Source: JACQFZ01 sp036381895 (GTDB lineage Bacteria > Pseudomonadota > Gammaproteobacteria > Acidiferrobacterales > Sulfurifustaceae). From it: a stretch of DNA of 30,339 nt. Location: assembly GCA_036381895.1 (NCBI GenBank), contig DASVBY010000066.1, positions 1-30,339 of the forward strand. Reading direction: 5' to 3'. Numbering within the stretch: position 1 is the first letter of the stretch; each line of letters starts with the position of its first letter. The translations under genes were made by a program, and so were the position numbers. Below are positions 7,956 to 16,995 of the stretch, one piece after another. The notes under the pieces were generated by a model. That model had not been told where the DNA came from, ran no database searches, and saw only the letters and a program-made list of their open reading frames with translations.

Positions 7956-9067
7956 GCCGTCGCCACCGCCGCGGCCCCGGCGCGCCGCAGCAGTCGCGCG
8001 CGCCGGCCGGTGCGGTCGTGCACGCGTCCCGCGAGCTGCCCGCAGGCCGCATCGATGTCGTCGCCGCGCGTACGGCGGGTGATGGTCATGAGGCCGGCGC
8101 GCAGCATCACGTCGCGAAAGGCGTCGATCGCCGCCGGCGACGAGCGCCGAAAGCGCGAGTGCGGGAACGGATTGAACGGAATCAGGTTGACTTTCGCCGG
8201 CACGTCGCGCAGCAGCGCTGCGAGCTCCTCGGCATGCGCGAGCGTGTCGTTCACGCCGTCGAGCATCACGTACTCGAACGTGACCTTGCGGCGCGGCTCG
8301 TCCTGCACGTAGCGCCGGCACGCGGCGAGCAGCTCCGCGATCGGATACTTGCGGTTGAGCGGGACGAGGGTGGTGCGCAAGGCGTCGTTCGGTGCGTGCA
8401 GCGATACCGCGAGACTCACCGGGCACGCGTCGTGCAGCCGGTCGATGAGCGGCACCATCCCCGCCGTGCTGACGGTCACGCGCCGGCGCGAGAGTCCGTA
8501 GGCGAGATCGTCGAGCAGCACCCGGATCGCGGCGACGACGTTGTCGAAGTTGAGCAGCGGCTCGCCCATGCCCATGAAAACCACGTTCGTGATCGGGCGT
8601 ACCGCCGGCCCGCGGCCGCCGAGCAGGCGGTTCGCGAGCCATATCTGCCCGATGATCTCGGCCGCCGTGAGGTCGCGGTTGAAGCCCTGGGCGCCGGTCG
8701 CGCAGAACGTGCAGTTGAGGCCGCAGCCGACCTGCGACGAGACGCAGAGCGTGCCGCGGCCGGGCTCGGGGATGTAGACCGTCTCGATGCAGTTGCCGTC
8801 GGCGAGCTCGAGCAGCCACTTGCGCGTGCCGTCCGCGGCCACCTGATCCTGCCGGACCGTGGGGCCGGCGATCGTCGCCACCTCGGCAAGGCGCGCGCGC
8901 AGCGCCTTGCTCAGGTTCGTCATGGCGGCGAAGTCGTCGACGCCGTACTGATGCAGCCACTGCAGCACCTGCAGGCCGCGGTACGGCTTCTCGCCGAGCC
9001 CGACGAGGAACGCCTGCAGCTCTTCGCGCCCGAGGCCCAGCAGATTGGTCGGCGTAGTGCCCGTCAC
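7952..9067 (-). CDS. rlmN: Dual-specificity rRNA/tRNA methyltransferase RlmN (radical SAM)
   Basis: RlmN methylates C2 of A2503 in 23S rRNA and A37 of several tRNAs. The 371-residue protein carries the radical SAM CxxxCxxC motif in VGCGLNCTFCATG, followed by GFNRDLTAAEI. It also has NVVFMGMGEPLLNFDNVV and VSLHAPND, and, near the C-terminus, the catalytic Cys in DDIDAACGQLAG. The start is GTG (9065-9067) with GAGG just upstream. It is 9 bases after ndk and overlaps pilF. The C-terminal tail after the Cys is basic and unremarkable. Confidence 0.98.
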   Translation of the reverse strand: MTGTTPTNLLGLGREELQAFLVGLGEKPYRGLQVLQWLHQYGVDDFAAMTNLSKALRARLAEVATIAGPTVRQDQVAADGTRKWLLELADGNCIETVYIPEPGRGTLCVSSQVGCGLNCTFCATGAQGFNRDLTAAEIIGQIWLANRLLGGRGPAVRPITNVVFMGMGEPLLNFDNVVAAIRVLLDDLAYGLSRRRVTVSTAGMVPLIDRLHDACPVSLAVSLHAPNDALRTTLVPLNRKYPIAELLAACRRYVQDEPRRKVTFEYVMLDGVNDTLAHAEELAALLRDVPAKVNLIPFNPFPHSRFRRSSPAAIDAFRDVMLRAGLMTITRRTRGDDIDAACGQLAGRVHDRTGRRARLLRRAGAAAVATA

Positions 9068-9076
9068 GGCGCCTCG

Positions 9077-9508
9077 TCAGCGGCTGCGCGGGAAGATGTC
9101 GCCGCTGCGGAAGAAATAGTTGATCTCGGTCTCGGCCGTGGCCGGGCTGTCCGAACCGTGCACCGCGTTCTTTTCGACGTCGGTCGCGAAATCGGCGCGG
9201 ATCGTGCCCGGGGCCGCCTTCTTCGGATCGGTTGCGCCCATCAGCTCGCGGTAGCGGGCGATCGCGTTCTCCCCCTCCAGCACCTGCACCATGATCGGCC
9301 CGGAAGTCATGAACTGGACCAGGTCCTTGAAGAACGGGCGGTCCTTGTGCACCGCGTAGAAGCCTTCGGCCTGCTGCTGGTTCAGCTGCAGCATCTTGGC
9401 CGCGACGATGCGCAAGCCCGCCTGCTCGAGGCGCGAGTAAATGGCGCCGATCAGGTTCTTGGCAACGGCATCGGGCTTGATGATGGACAACGTGCGTTCG
9501 ACCGCCAT
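9077..9508 (-). CDS. ndk: Nucleoside diphosphate kinase
   Basis: Ndk transfers the gamma phosphate between nucleoside triphosphates and diphosphates through a phospho-histidine. The 143-residue length is standard. The start MAVERTLSIIKPDAV at 9508 is the family N-terminus. The active-site His117 is in NAVHGSDSP. The frame stays open upstream to 9580, but that extension is not Ndk-like and GGAG sits just before the chosen ATG. A clear sigma70 promoter lies about 75 bases upstream, so ndk probably begins the transcript ndk-rlmN-pilF-rodZ-hisS. Confidence 0.98.
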   Translation of the reverse strand: MAVERTLSIIKPDAVAKNLIGAIYSRLEQAGLRIVAAKMLQLNQQQAEGFYAVHKDRPFFKDLVQFMTSGPIMVQVLEGENAIARYRELMGATDPKKAAPGTIRADFATDVEKNAVHGSDSPATAETEINYFFRSGDIFPRSR

Positions 9509-9580
9509 GCGGACTCCGATTCGTAAGTCAGTGAAAAAAGGACGAGAAACAGGGAAAAACTGGCGAATAACCAGCGGCAT

Positions 9581-9609
9581 AGTGTAGCCTCTCGCCTCCG
9601 GCCAAACAA
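9581..9609 (-). promoter_or_regulatory. Sigma70 promoter of ndk
   Basis: On the minus strand the -35 is TTGTTT (9604-9609) and the -10 is TACACT (9581-9586), with a 17-base spacer. Transcription would start near 9574, giving a leader of about 65 bases with a pyrimidine-rich stretch and a small CTGG/CCAG hairpin. The remaining gap between the Rieske gene and ndk (9509-9622) shows nothing else. Confidence 0.6.
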
Positions 9610-9622
9610 TGCGCCGGCGCGA

Positions 9623-9943
9623 TCAGTCCCAGCGGTCGTCGCGTACCTGCACCCGCCCGGCGTGCACGCGCACCGGGAAGGCGTGGACGGATTCGTAGGC
9701 GGGCGGCGCCAGCACGGCGCCGGTACGAATGGAGAAGCGCGCGCCGTGGCGCGGGCACACGATTTCGTCGCCCTCGACGGACCCGCCGCTCAGCGTACCG
9801 CCGTCATGGGTACAGACGTCCTCGATCGCATGATAGTTGCCGTCGAGGTTGAACACGGCGACGAACGCGCCATCGATCTCGACCACCCGATGCGTGCCGG
9901 GCGGCAGCTCCTCGACGGCGGCGACATCGATCCAGTCGGACAT
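9623..9943 (-). CDS. Small Rieske-type [2Fe-2S] ferredoxin
   Basis: The 106-residue protein is a stand-alone Rieske domain of the NirD or dioxygenase-ferredoxin type. The cluster ligands are complete: Cys44 and His46 in CTH, Cys63 and His66 in CPRH. The CTHDGG and CPRHGARFS boxes have the usual spacing. It should be a soluble cytoplasmic electron carrier. It is the last gene of the suf cluster, one base after the sufT stop. Context therefore suggests it is a client of, or electron donor to, cluster assembly rather than part of a ring-hydroxylating dioxygenase, since no oxygenase gene is nearby. That role is inference. Confidence 0.92.
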   Translation of the reverse strand: MSDWIDVAAVEELPPGTHRVVEIDGAFVAVFNLDGNYHAIEDVCTHDGGTLSGGSVEGDEIVCPRHGARFSIRTGAVLAPPAYESVHAFPVRVHAGRVQVRDDRWD

Positions 9944-9944
9944 G

Positions 9945-10295
9945 TCAGAGCATCCCGAGTTGCAGCTTCGCGCCTTCCGTCATGCGGTCCATGGTCCACG
10001 GCGGATCCCAGACCAGCTCGACCGCGGCATCCTTGACGCCGGGAACCGCGCGCACCGCGGCCTCGACGGTGGCGGGGAAGGTCTGCGCCACCGGGCAGCC
10101 GGGGGCGGTGAGCGTCATCTGAATCTTCACGTAGCCGTCGGCGTCGATCTCGAGCTCGTAGATGAGCCCGAGGTCGTAAATGTTGACCGGAATCTCGGGA
10201 TCGTAGATGTCGCGCAGCACCGCGACGACGTGCTCGCGCAGCTGCTCGAGATTCGCCGGCGCAGGCGTTGTGTCGGGCATCGGGGTGTCGCTCAT
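9945..10295 (-). CDS. sufT: Fe-S maturation protein SufT (MIP18/DUF59 family)
   Basis: The 116-residue protein has a disordered N-terminus (about 20 residues), then the DUF59/MIP18 fold. Signatures are DIYDPEIPVNIYDLGLIYE and LTAPGCPVAQ, with its conserved Cys. SufT-type proteins act late in Fe-S protein maturation, affecting loading of aconitase and lipoate synthase under high demand. The related PaaD acts in phenylacetate oxidation, but no paa genes are present and the suf setting favours SufT. The ATG overlaps the sufU stop by 4 bases. Confidence 0.92.
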   Translation of the reverse strand: MSDTPMPDTTPAPANLEQLREHVVAVLRDIYDPEIPVNIYDLGLIYELEIDADGYVKIQMTLTAPGCPVAQTFPATVEAAVRAVPGVKDAAVELVWDPPWTMDRMTEGAKLQLGML

Positions 10296-10735
10296 TCGGT
10301 GCTCACCGGATCGGTTGCGTTCTTGAGCGCGGCGTCGAGGGTATGCCACGCGAGCGTCGCGCACTTCACCCGCGCCGGGTAGTCGCGCACGCCGGCGAGC
10401 ACCCGGAGCTTGCCGAGATCGCCCGGGTCGCCACGCTGCGTGAGGAGGTCGTGCACGCCGCGGAACAGCCGCTCCGCCTGCTCCACGGTCTTGCCCTTGA
10501 TGCTCTCGGTCATGAGCGAGGCAGAGGCGGTCGAGATCGCGCAACCCGCGCCGTCGAAGCCGACGTCCTTGATGACGCCGTTCTCGATCACGAGATCGAG
10601 CCGCAGCTGGTCCCCGCAGAGCGGATTGTGGCCGGTGGCGTGCCGGTTGCTGCCCGCGGGGACGCGGCGGAAGTTCCGCGGCCGGCGGTTGTGGTCGAGG
10701 ATCACCTCCTCATAGAGCGCACGCAGATCGTCCAT
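10292..10735 (-). CDS. sufU: SufU-type scaffold / sulfur acceptor
   Basis: This 147-residue protein belongs to the IscU/NifU-N fold. The three conserved Cys are Cys40 (NPLCGDQ, with Asp42), Cys65 (GAGCAIS) and Cys125 (VKCATLAW). The segment between the second and third Cys is longer than in IscU and contains GDPGDLGKL, the insertion typical of SufU. SufU usually accepts persulfide sulfur from SufS as a Zn protein and passes it to SufBCD. No sufE gene is present, which agrees with SufU filling that role. Its ATG overlaps the sufS stop by one base (TGATG) and its stop overlaps sufT by four. Confidence 0.93.
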   Translation of the reverse strand: MDDLRALYEEVILDHNRRPRNFRRVPAGSNRHATGHNPLCGDQLRLDLVIENGVIKDVGFDGAGCAISTASASLMTESIKGKTVEQAERLFRGVHDLLTQRGDPGDLGKLRVLAGVRDYPARVKCATLAWHTLDAALKNATDPVSTE

Positions 10736-11994
10736 CACCCGAACAGCTCCTTGACCCGCTCGAGCCCGCGCACGAGCGCATCGACGTCCTCGCGGGTGTT
10801 GTACAGCCCGAGCGAGGCGCGGGCCGTCGCCGGCACCGCGAAGCGCTGCATCACCGGCATTGCGCAGTGGTGTCCCGCGCGGATCGCCACGCCTTCGTGA
10901 TCGAGCACCGTGCCGATGTCGTGCGGATGCACGCCCTCCAGCGTGAACGAGAGGATCGCCGCCTTCTCCGGTGCGGTGCCGACAAGCCGCACCCCCGGGA
11001 TGGCCGCCAGCGCCTCGGTGGCGTAGACGAGCAGCTCGTGCTCGTGCGCCGCGACGGCGTCGAGCCCGAGCGCGCCGAGGTAGTCGACGGCGGCGCCGAG
11101 CCCGACCGCGCCCGCGATGTGCGGCGTACCGGCCTCGAACTTGTACGGCAGATCGTTGTAGACCGTCTTCTCGAAGGTCACGACCTTGATCATGTCCCCG
11201 CCGCCCTGATACGGCGGCATGGCCTCGAGGAGACGCTCCTTGCCGTAGAGCACGCCGATGCCGGTCGGGCCGTACACCTTGTGGCTCGAGAACACGTAGA
11301 AGTCGCAGTCGAGGGCGCGCACGTCGATTGCGAGGTGCGGCGCCGCCTGCGCCCCGTCGAGCAGCACGACCGCGCCGGCGGCGTGCGCGCGCTCGATCAC
11401 GCGACGCACCGGGTTGATGGTGCCGAGCGCGTTCGAGCAGTGCGCCATCGCGACCAGGCGCGTGCGCTCGCCGAGCAGGCGCTCGAACTCCTCGAACACC
11501 AGCGCCCCGGTGTCGTCGATCGGCGCCACGCGCAGCCGCGCACCGACCTGCTCGCACAGGAGCTGCCACGGCACGATGTTCGAATGGTGCTCCATGGCGC
11601 TGATGAGGATTTCGTCGCCCGCCCGCACGTTCGCGCGCCCCCAGGTGGAGGCGACGAGGTTCACGCCCTCGGTGGCGCCGCGTACGAACACGATCTCGCG
11701 CTCGGAAGCGGCGTTGAGGAACGCCCGCACCTTGGCGCGCGCTTCCTCGTAGGCGCCCGTGGCGCGTTCGCTCAGCGCGTGCACGCCGCGGTGCACGTTG
11801 GCGTTGTCACAGCGATAGTAGCGCTCGAGCGCCTCGAGCACGGCGCGCGGCTTCTGCGACGTCGCCGCGTTGTCGAGATACACGAGCGGCTTGCCGCGCA
11901 CCTGCTGCGCGAGCGCCGGGAAATCGGCGCGTATCCGCGCGACGTCGAACCGCGCCGCGCCCGCGGTGCGCTGTTCCGGCATGGGATGGCTCAT
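10735..11994 (-). CDS. sufS: Cysteine desulfurase SufS
   Basis: This PLP enzyme converts cysteine to alanine and enzyme-bound persulfide. It is a 419-residue class II desulfurase. Visible motifs are VYLDNAATSQKP, EHHSN (135-139), DGAQAAPH, the PLP Lys239 in SSHKVYGPTG and the catalytic Cys377 in AIRAGHHCAMPVM. VHPHDIGTVLD carries the histidine used for zinc exchange with SufU in SufU-partnered enzymes, which matches the next gene. The ATG is at 11992-11994 and overlaps the sufD stop by 4 bases. Confidence 0.97.
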   Translation of the reverse strand: MSHPMPEQRTAGAARFDVARIRADFPALAQQVRGKPLVYLDNAATSQKPRAVLEALERYYRCDNANVHRGVHALSERATGAYEEARAKVRAFLNAASEREIVFVRGATEGVNLVASTWGRANVRAGDEILISAMEHHSNIVPWQLLCEQVGARLRVAPIDDTGALVFEEFERLLGERTRLVAMAHCSNALGTINPVRRVIERAHAAGAVVLLDGAQAAPHLAIDVRALDCDFYVFSSHKVYGPTGIGVLYGKERLLEAMPPYQGGGDMIKVVTFEKTVYNDLPYKFEAGTPHIAGAVGLGAAVDYLGALGLDAVAAHEHELLVYATEALAAIPGVRLVGTAPEKAAILSFTLEGVHPHDIGTVLDHEGVAIRAGHHCAMPVMQRFAVPATARASLGLYNTREDVDALVRGLERVKELFG

Positions 11995-13322
11995 ACCAGC
12001 TCCACCTCCTCGATCGCACGCCCCTGCAGCAGCCGCCCGAGGAGCTGCCGATCGAGCGCGGTGCGCATCGGCGCGACCCCGAAGCGCTGCAGCACTTCGT
12101 TGGCGAACGCGAACGTGAGCAGATCGCGCGCGGCATCGGCGTCCAGGCCGCGCGAGCGCAGGTAGAACAGCTGGTCGGAATCGAGCTGGCCGACCGTGGC
12201 GCCGTGCGTGCATTTGACGTCGTCGGCGTAGATCTCGAGCTCCGGCTTGGTGTCGATCTCGGCGTCCTCCGAGAGCAGCAGATTGTTGTTCGTCTGCTGT
12301 GCGTCGCTCCGCTGCGCGCCGGGCCGCACCACCACGCGGCCGTTGAACACCGCGCGCGCGCGCCCATCGAGCACACCCTTGTACAGCTCGCGGCTCGTGC
12401 TGTGCGGCGCCGCGTGCTCGATCAGGGTATGGTTGTCGACGTGCTGGCGGCCGCCGGCGAGATAGAGCCCGTTGAGCGTGCACGCCGCACCCTCCGCGAG
12501 CGCCGACTGCAGGTCGTGCCGCACCAGCAACCCGCCGAGGTCGAGCGCGTTCGACACCAGTTCGCTGCCGCGTTCCTGGCGCACGTACAGGCCGCCGATG
12601 TGGTAGCCCTGCGCGCCCTGCTGCTGCACGCGGTAGTGCTCGATACGGGCGCGCTCGCCGAGCGCGATTTCGGTGACGGCATTGCTGAAGTAGCGCGCCG
12701 CGTCCGTGCCGCAGTACTGCTCGATCACGACCGCGCGGCTGCCCGCTTCGGCGACGATCAGGGTGCGGGGCTGCGTGAGCGCGCCCGTGCTAGCGAAGTA
12801 GAGAATCTGGATCGGCCGCTCGGGTGCCGCACCCGCCGCGAGGTGCACGTAAGCGCCGTCGAGCAGGAATGCGGTGTTGAGCGCGGCGAGCGCGTGCCGG
12901 TCGGCCGGCGCGATCGCGCCGAGGCGGCCCTCGAGCGCCTGCGGGTCGCGCGCGAGCATCTCGCGCAGCGAGCCGACCGCGACCCCGCCGCCGGAGGGCG
13001 GCGACGAGAGCTCCGCGCGGTAGCTGCCGTCGACGAACACCAGCCGGTAGGCATCGAGCGCATCGAACCACGCGGCGCGCAGCGCCGCCGCATCGAGCGC
13101 CGCGTCCGCCGCCGCGAGCTCGAACCGCTGGCGCGCGAGGCTCGCGAGGTTCGTATAACGCCAGGCCTCCTCGCGCGTCGTCGGAAAGCCGGCGGCCGCG
13201 AAAACCGCGCGGCCGCGCTCGCGCAGCTCGCGCAGCCAGGGCACGCGCGCACCCGGCAGCCGCTCGCCGATCGCCGCGAGCGCGTCGAGATACGCGTGGC
13301 GTACGTCCGGGCTCGCGTTCAT
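11991..13322 (-). CDS. sufD: Fe-S cluster assembly protein SufD
   Basis: SufD pairs with SufB in the SufBC2D scaffold. The 443-residue protein has a variable helical N-terminus with TTREEAWRYTNL, a right-handed beta-helix core (RIEHYRVQQQGAQGYHIGGL, LNGLYLAGGRQHVDNHTLIE, FNGRVVVRPGAQRSDAQQTN) and the conserved KCTHGATVGQLD with the SufD/SufB signature Cys-Thr-His. YLRSRGLD is near the C-terminus. The start is an ATG four bases after the sufC stop. Two-thirds of the protein shows the beta-solenoid periodicity expected. Confidence 0.97.
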   Translation of the reverse strand: MNASPDVRHAYLDALAAIGERLPGARVPWLRELRERGRAVFAAAGFPTTREEAWRYTNLASLARQRFELAAADAALDAAALRAAWFDALDAYRLVFVDGSYRAELSSPPSGGGVAVGSLREMLARDPQALEGRLGAIAPADRHALAALNTAFLLDGAYVHLAAGAAPERPIQILYFASTGALTQPRTLIVAEAGSRAVVIEQYCGTDAARYFSNAVTEIALGERARIEHYRVQQQGAQGYHIGGLYVRQERGSELVSNALDLGGLLVRHDLQSALAEGAACTLNGLYLAGGRQHVDNHTLIEHAAPHSTSRELYKGVLDGRARAVFNGRVVVRPGAQRSDAQQTNNNLLLSEDAEIDTKPELEIYADDVKCTHGATVGQLDSDQLFYLRSRGLDADAARDLLTFAFANEVLQRFGVAPMRTALDRQLLGRLLQGRAIEEVELV

Positions 13323-13326
13323 CGCC

Positions 13327-14079
13327 TCAGGCCCTCGCCTCCGCCTCGATCCAGCCGTAGCCGCGCTTCTCGAGGTCGAGCGCGAGCGACTTGTCGCCCG
13401 ACCGGGCGATGCGCCCGTACGCCAGTACGTGCACGCGGTCCGGCACCACGTAGTTCAGCAGCCGCTGGTAGTGCGTCACCATGACGATCGCGCGCTCCGG
13501 GGAGCGCAGCGCATTGACGCCGCGGGCCACGACCTTGAGCGCGTCGATATCGAGGCCCGAATCGGTCTCGTCGAGCAGCGCGAGCCGCGGCTCGAGCACC
13601 GCCATCTGCAGCACCTCGTTGCGCTTGCGCTCGCCGCCCGAGAACCCTTCGTTCACCGAGCGGTAGATGAAATCCTCCGGCATCTCGAGGAGCTTGAGCT
13701 TCTCGCGCACGCGCGTGAGGAAGTCCATCGCGTCGAGCTCCTCCTCGCCGCGGTGCTTGCGGATGGCGTTGAGCGCGCTCTTCAGGAGATAGATGTTGCT
13801 GACGCCGGGGATCTCGACCGGGTACTGGAAGCCGAGGAACACGCCTTCGCGCGCGCGCTCCTCCGCGCTCAGCGCGAGCAGGTCCTTGCCGCCGTACGTG
13901 ACCGTGCCGGCGGTGACCTCGTAGCCCTCGCGGCCCGCCAGGACGTGCGCCAGCGTGCTCTTGCCCGAACCGTTCGGACCCATGATCGCGTGCACTTCGC
14001 CTGCCTTCACCTCGAGGTCGACGCCCCGGAGGATCGGCTTGCCGTCCACGCTCACGTGCAGATTCCGGATGGAAAGCAT
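13327..14079 (-). CDS. sufC: Fe-S assembly ATPase SufC
   Basis: SufC is the ABC-type ATPase that drives the SufBCD scaffold. The 250-residue protein has Walker A GPNGSGKST, the Q-loop in FQYPVEIPG, signature FSGGERKRNE, Walker B LALLDETDSGLDIDAL and the switch His in VMVTHYQRLL. The start MLSIRNLHVSVDGKPILRG at 14077-14079 is chosen because it matches the family N-terminus. The open frame runs further upstream only into the sufB coding region. It lies 35 bases after sufB and 4 before sufD. Confidence 0.98.
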   Translation of the reverse strand: MLSIRNLHVSVDGKPILRGVDLEVKAGEVHAIMGPNGSGKSTLAHVLAGREGYEVTAGTVTYGGKDLLALSAEERAREGVFLGFQYPVEIPGVSNIYLLKSALNAIRKHRGEEELDAMDFLTRVREKLKLLEMPEDFIYRSVNEGFSGGERKRNEVLQMAVLEPRLALLDETDSGLDIDALKVVARGVNALRSPERAIVMVTHYQRLLNYVVPDRVHVLAYGRIARSGDKSLALDLEKRGYGWIEAEARA

Positions 14080-14114
14080 GTGCTTCTCGCCGCTCGCTTC
14101 GTTGAAATGCCGCC

Positions 14115-15563
<1,449 letters not shown>

Positions 15564-15591
15564 GTTGCCTCTCTGCGAGCGTTCGTCTTGC

Positions 15592-16050
15592 TCAGGCGCT
15601 CGCGCGCCGCGCATAGAACTTGATCGGCGTCCCGGAGCGCGGCGGAAGTTCCGGTTCTGCCATCTCCGCGAGCGTCACGCCGGCGAGCGCATCGCGCACG
15701 GCACCGTTGATGCGCTGCCAATTCGCGCGTATGGAGCAAGCCGACTCCTGCGCGCACAATCCCGGCGAACTCCCGCATTCCGTGAGCCCGACGCGCCCCT
15801 CGAGCGCATCGATGATCTCGATCATGCTGATCGCTTCGGGCGCGCGGGCCAGCGCATAGCCGCCCCTCGCTCCGCGATGCGAGACCACCAGCCCCTCGCG
15901 CACCAGCTGCTTCAGGATCTTGCTCACCGTCGGCGCCGCCACCCTCACCTCGGCCGCAATTTCGCTCACCGCGTGCAGCCGGCCGTGCTCGCGGGCGAGA
16001 TACGTCAGGACCACCGTCCCGTAATCGGTGAGCTTGCTGATGCGGAGCAT
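15592..16050 (-). CDS. Rrf2-family SUF system regulator (SufR-like)
   Basis: This 152-residue transcription factor has an N-terminal winged helix (LRISKLTDYGTVVLTYLA, then VAAPTVSKILKQLVREGLVV and RGARGGYALARAPEAIS) and three Cys at 92, 99 and 105 that probably bind a Fe-S cluster. Spacing is Cx6Cx5C, one residue longer than in IscR. It matches the Rrf2 subgroup found upstream of sufB in Xanthomonadales-like bacteria. It is the first gene of the suf transcript and its promoter carries a palindrome over the -10, so autorepression of the whole suf operon is likely. Whether it responds to cluster supply or to iron is not visible. Confidence 0.9.
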   Translation of the reverse strand: MLRISKLTDYGTVVLTYLAREHGRLHAVSEIAAEVRVAAPTVSKILKQLVREGLVVSHRGARGGYALARAPEAISMIEIIDALEGRVGLTECGSSPGLCAQESACSIRANWQRINGAVRDALAGVTLAEMAEPELPPRSGTPIKFYARRASA

Positions 16051-16064
16051 TCGTCGGCGCCTTT

Positions 16065-16104
16065 AAATGGGACCATTTTAGTCCCAATTTCGGGAGCGGA
16101 TCAA
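16065..16104 (-). promoter_or_regulatory. Promoter of the sufR-sufBCDSUT operon with a palindromic operator
   Basis: On the minus strand the -35 is TTGATC (16099-16104) and the -10 is TAAAAT (16075-16080), spacer 18. Centred on the -10 is an inverted repeat with arms TGGGAC and GTCCCA around a 7-base centre (16068-16086). One further AT pair-rich stretch on each side extends it imperfectly to about 16065-16089. Binding here would block RNA polymerase. The adjacent regulator gene is the natural candidate. The rest of the gap up to iscA (16105-16150) has no terminator. Confidence 0.62.
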
Positions 16105-16150
16105 CCGCGGCGGCAAGTCTTTTTTTAGGGAGTCCTGGCTCGGCGGCGTC

Positions 16151-16471
16151 CTAGACGGTGAAGCTCTCGCCGCAACCGCAACGCGCCCGCTCGTTCGGGT
16201 TGTGGAAGCGAAACGCCTCGTTCAGGCCTTCGCGCGCGTAATCGATCTCGGTGCCGTCGAGGAAGATCAGATTCTTCTCGGCGACCACGACGCGAACGCC
16301 GTTGCTCTCGAAGACGCGCTCGTCCGGCCGGATCTCACGCGCGACCTCGACGACGTAGGAGTTACCCGAGCAGCCGGTCGCCTTCACGCCGATGCGCAAA
16401 GCCGCGCCCTGCTGCTTCGTAATCACGTTGCGGGCGCGTTCGGCCGCCCGCTCGGTCAGTGTAATTGCCAT
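16151..16471 (-). CDS. iscA: A-type Fe-S carrier IscA
   Basis: The 106-residue protein of the HesB/IscA family delivers Fe-S clusters to client proteins. The three ligand cysteines are Cys34 (TGCSGNSY), Cys98 and Cys100 (CGCGESFTV, the last residues). MAITLTERAAERA and FLDGTEIDYAREGLNEAF match IscA more closely than ErpA or SufA. The ATG directly abuts the iscR stop (TGAATG), so it is cotranscribed with iscR. Having iscA directly after iscR, without iscS and iscU between, is unusual. Confidence 0.94.
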   Translation of the reverse strand: MAITLTERAAERARNVITKQQGAALRIGVKATGCSGNSYVVEVAREIRPDERVFESNGVRVVVAEKNLIFLDGTEIDYAREGLNEAFRFHNPNERARCGCGESFTV

Positions 16472-16942
16472 TCATGCCTCCCGCGATGTCAATGCCATGC
16501 TGCGCATCCGTGCTTCCTGGCGCAGCGCGACCTGCTGTACTTGCGGTCGCTGCACCAGGTCGCCCAGCGTAATCCCGTTCAGGAACTCGTATATGCGGGC
16601 GCTCAGATCCTCCCACAACTGGTGGGTCAGACAAGGCGCGTCGTCCTGGCAGTTGCGCTGCCCGCCGCAGCGGGTCGCATCGATATTCTCGTTGATGGCG
16701 ATGATGATCTCGGCCACGGAAATTTCGGCCGGGGGTCTCGCCAGACTGTAGCCGCCGCCCGGACCCCGGACGCTCTCGACGAGACCGGAGCGCCGCAGCT
16801 TCGCAAACAGCTGCTCGAGATAGGAGAGCGATATGCCCTGACGCCGGGCGATATCGGCGAGCGTCACGGAGCCCCGGTTGTGGCGCAGGGCCAGATCGAG
16901 CATCGCCGTGACCGCATAACGTCCTTTGGTGGTGAGCTTCAT
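16472..16942 (-). CDS. iscR: Fe-S cluster-sensing regulator IscR
   Basis: IscR is a [2Fe-2S] Rrf2-family regulator that represses its own operon when clusters are plentiful. The 156-residue protein has the winged helix MKLTTKGRYAVTAMLDLAL, GISLSYLEQLFAKLRRSGLV and RGPGGGYSLARP. Its cluster ligands Cys92, Cys98, Cys104 and His107 (CLTH) lie at the same positions as in E. coli IscR. The gene is 45 bases after cysE and 30 bases after an IscR type 1 site. The ATG has only a weak ribosome-binding site. Confidence 0.97.
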   Translation of the reverse strand: MKLTTKGRYAVTAMLDLALRHNRGSVTLADIARRQGISLSYLEQLFAKLRRSGLVESVRGPGGGYSLARPPAEISVAEIIIAINENIDATRCGGQRNCQDDAPCLTHQLWEDLSARIYEFLNGITLGDLVQRPQVQQVALRQEARMRSMALTSREA

Positions 16943-16963
16943 GGACAGACGACCGCGGCCATC

Positions 16964-16991
16964 ATTCTACATGCCTGATTATTTCAATCAA
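16964..16991 (-). promoter_or_regulatory. Sigma70 promoter of iscR-iscA
   Basis: The minus strand shows -35 TTGATT (16986-16991) and -10 TAGAAT (16964-16969) with a 16-base spacer. The predicted start is near 16957, giving a leader of only about 15 bases. The promoter lies inside and next to the IscR site, and the -35 overlaps the last codons of cysE. Confidence 0.6.
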
Positions 16992-16995
16992 CTAT
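16971..16995 (-). promoter_or_regulatory. IscR type 1 binding site
   Basis: On the minus strand this 25-base stretch starts ATAGTTGATT and ends AATCAGGCAT. Against the E. coli type 1 consensus as I remember it (ATASYYGACT-RWWWY-AGTCRRSTAT) it matches 22 of 25 positions, with both half-sites recognisable and the AT-rich centre intact. It covers the -35 and spacer of the iscR promoter and reaches over the cysE stop codon. This is the position expected for autorepression by holo-IscR. Confidence 0.75.

Noticed and set aside
7862..9526. 554-codon plus-strand frame opposite pilF, rlmN and ndk
   Set aside because: It spans three genuine genes on the other strand and has low-complexity His/Arg/Ala/Asp composition, with no domain signatures.
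9509..9580. Upstream in-frame extension of ndk
   Set aside because: The family N-terminus begins at 9508 with a ribosome-binding site, and the extension covers the predicted promoter.
10867..12165. Long plus-strand frames opposite sufS/sufD (similar cases at 12204-13484, 14304-15623, 22196-23992 and 25866-27710)
   Set aside because: All are shadows of strongly supported minus-strand genes created by GC-rich codon positions.
16125..16137. T-run near the iscA end as a possible terminator
   Set aside because: The T-run is on the plus strand while iscA is on the minus strand, and no GC-rich stem precedes it in the right orientation.
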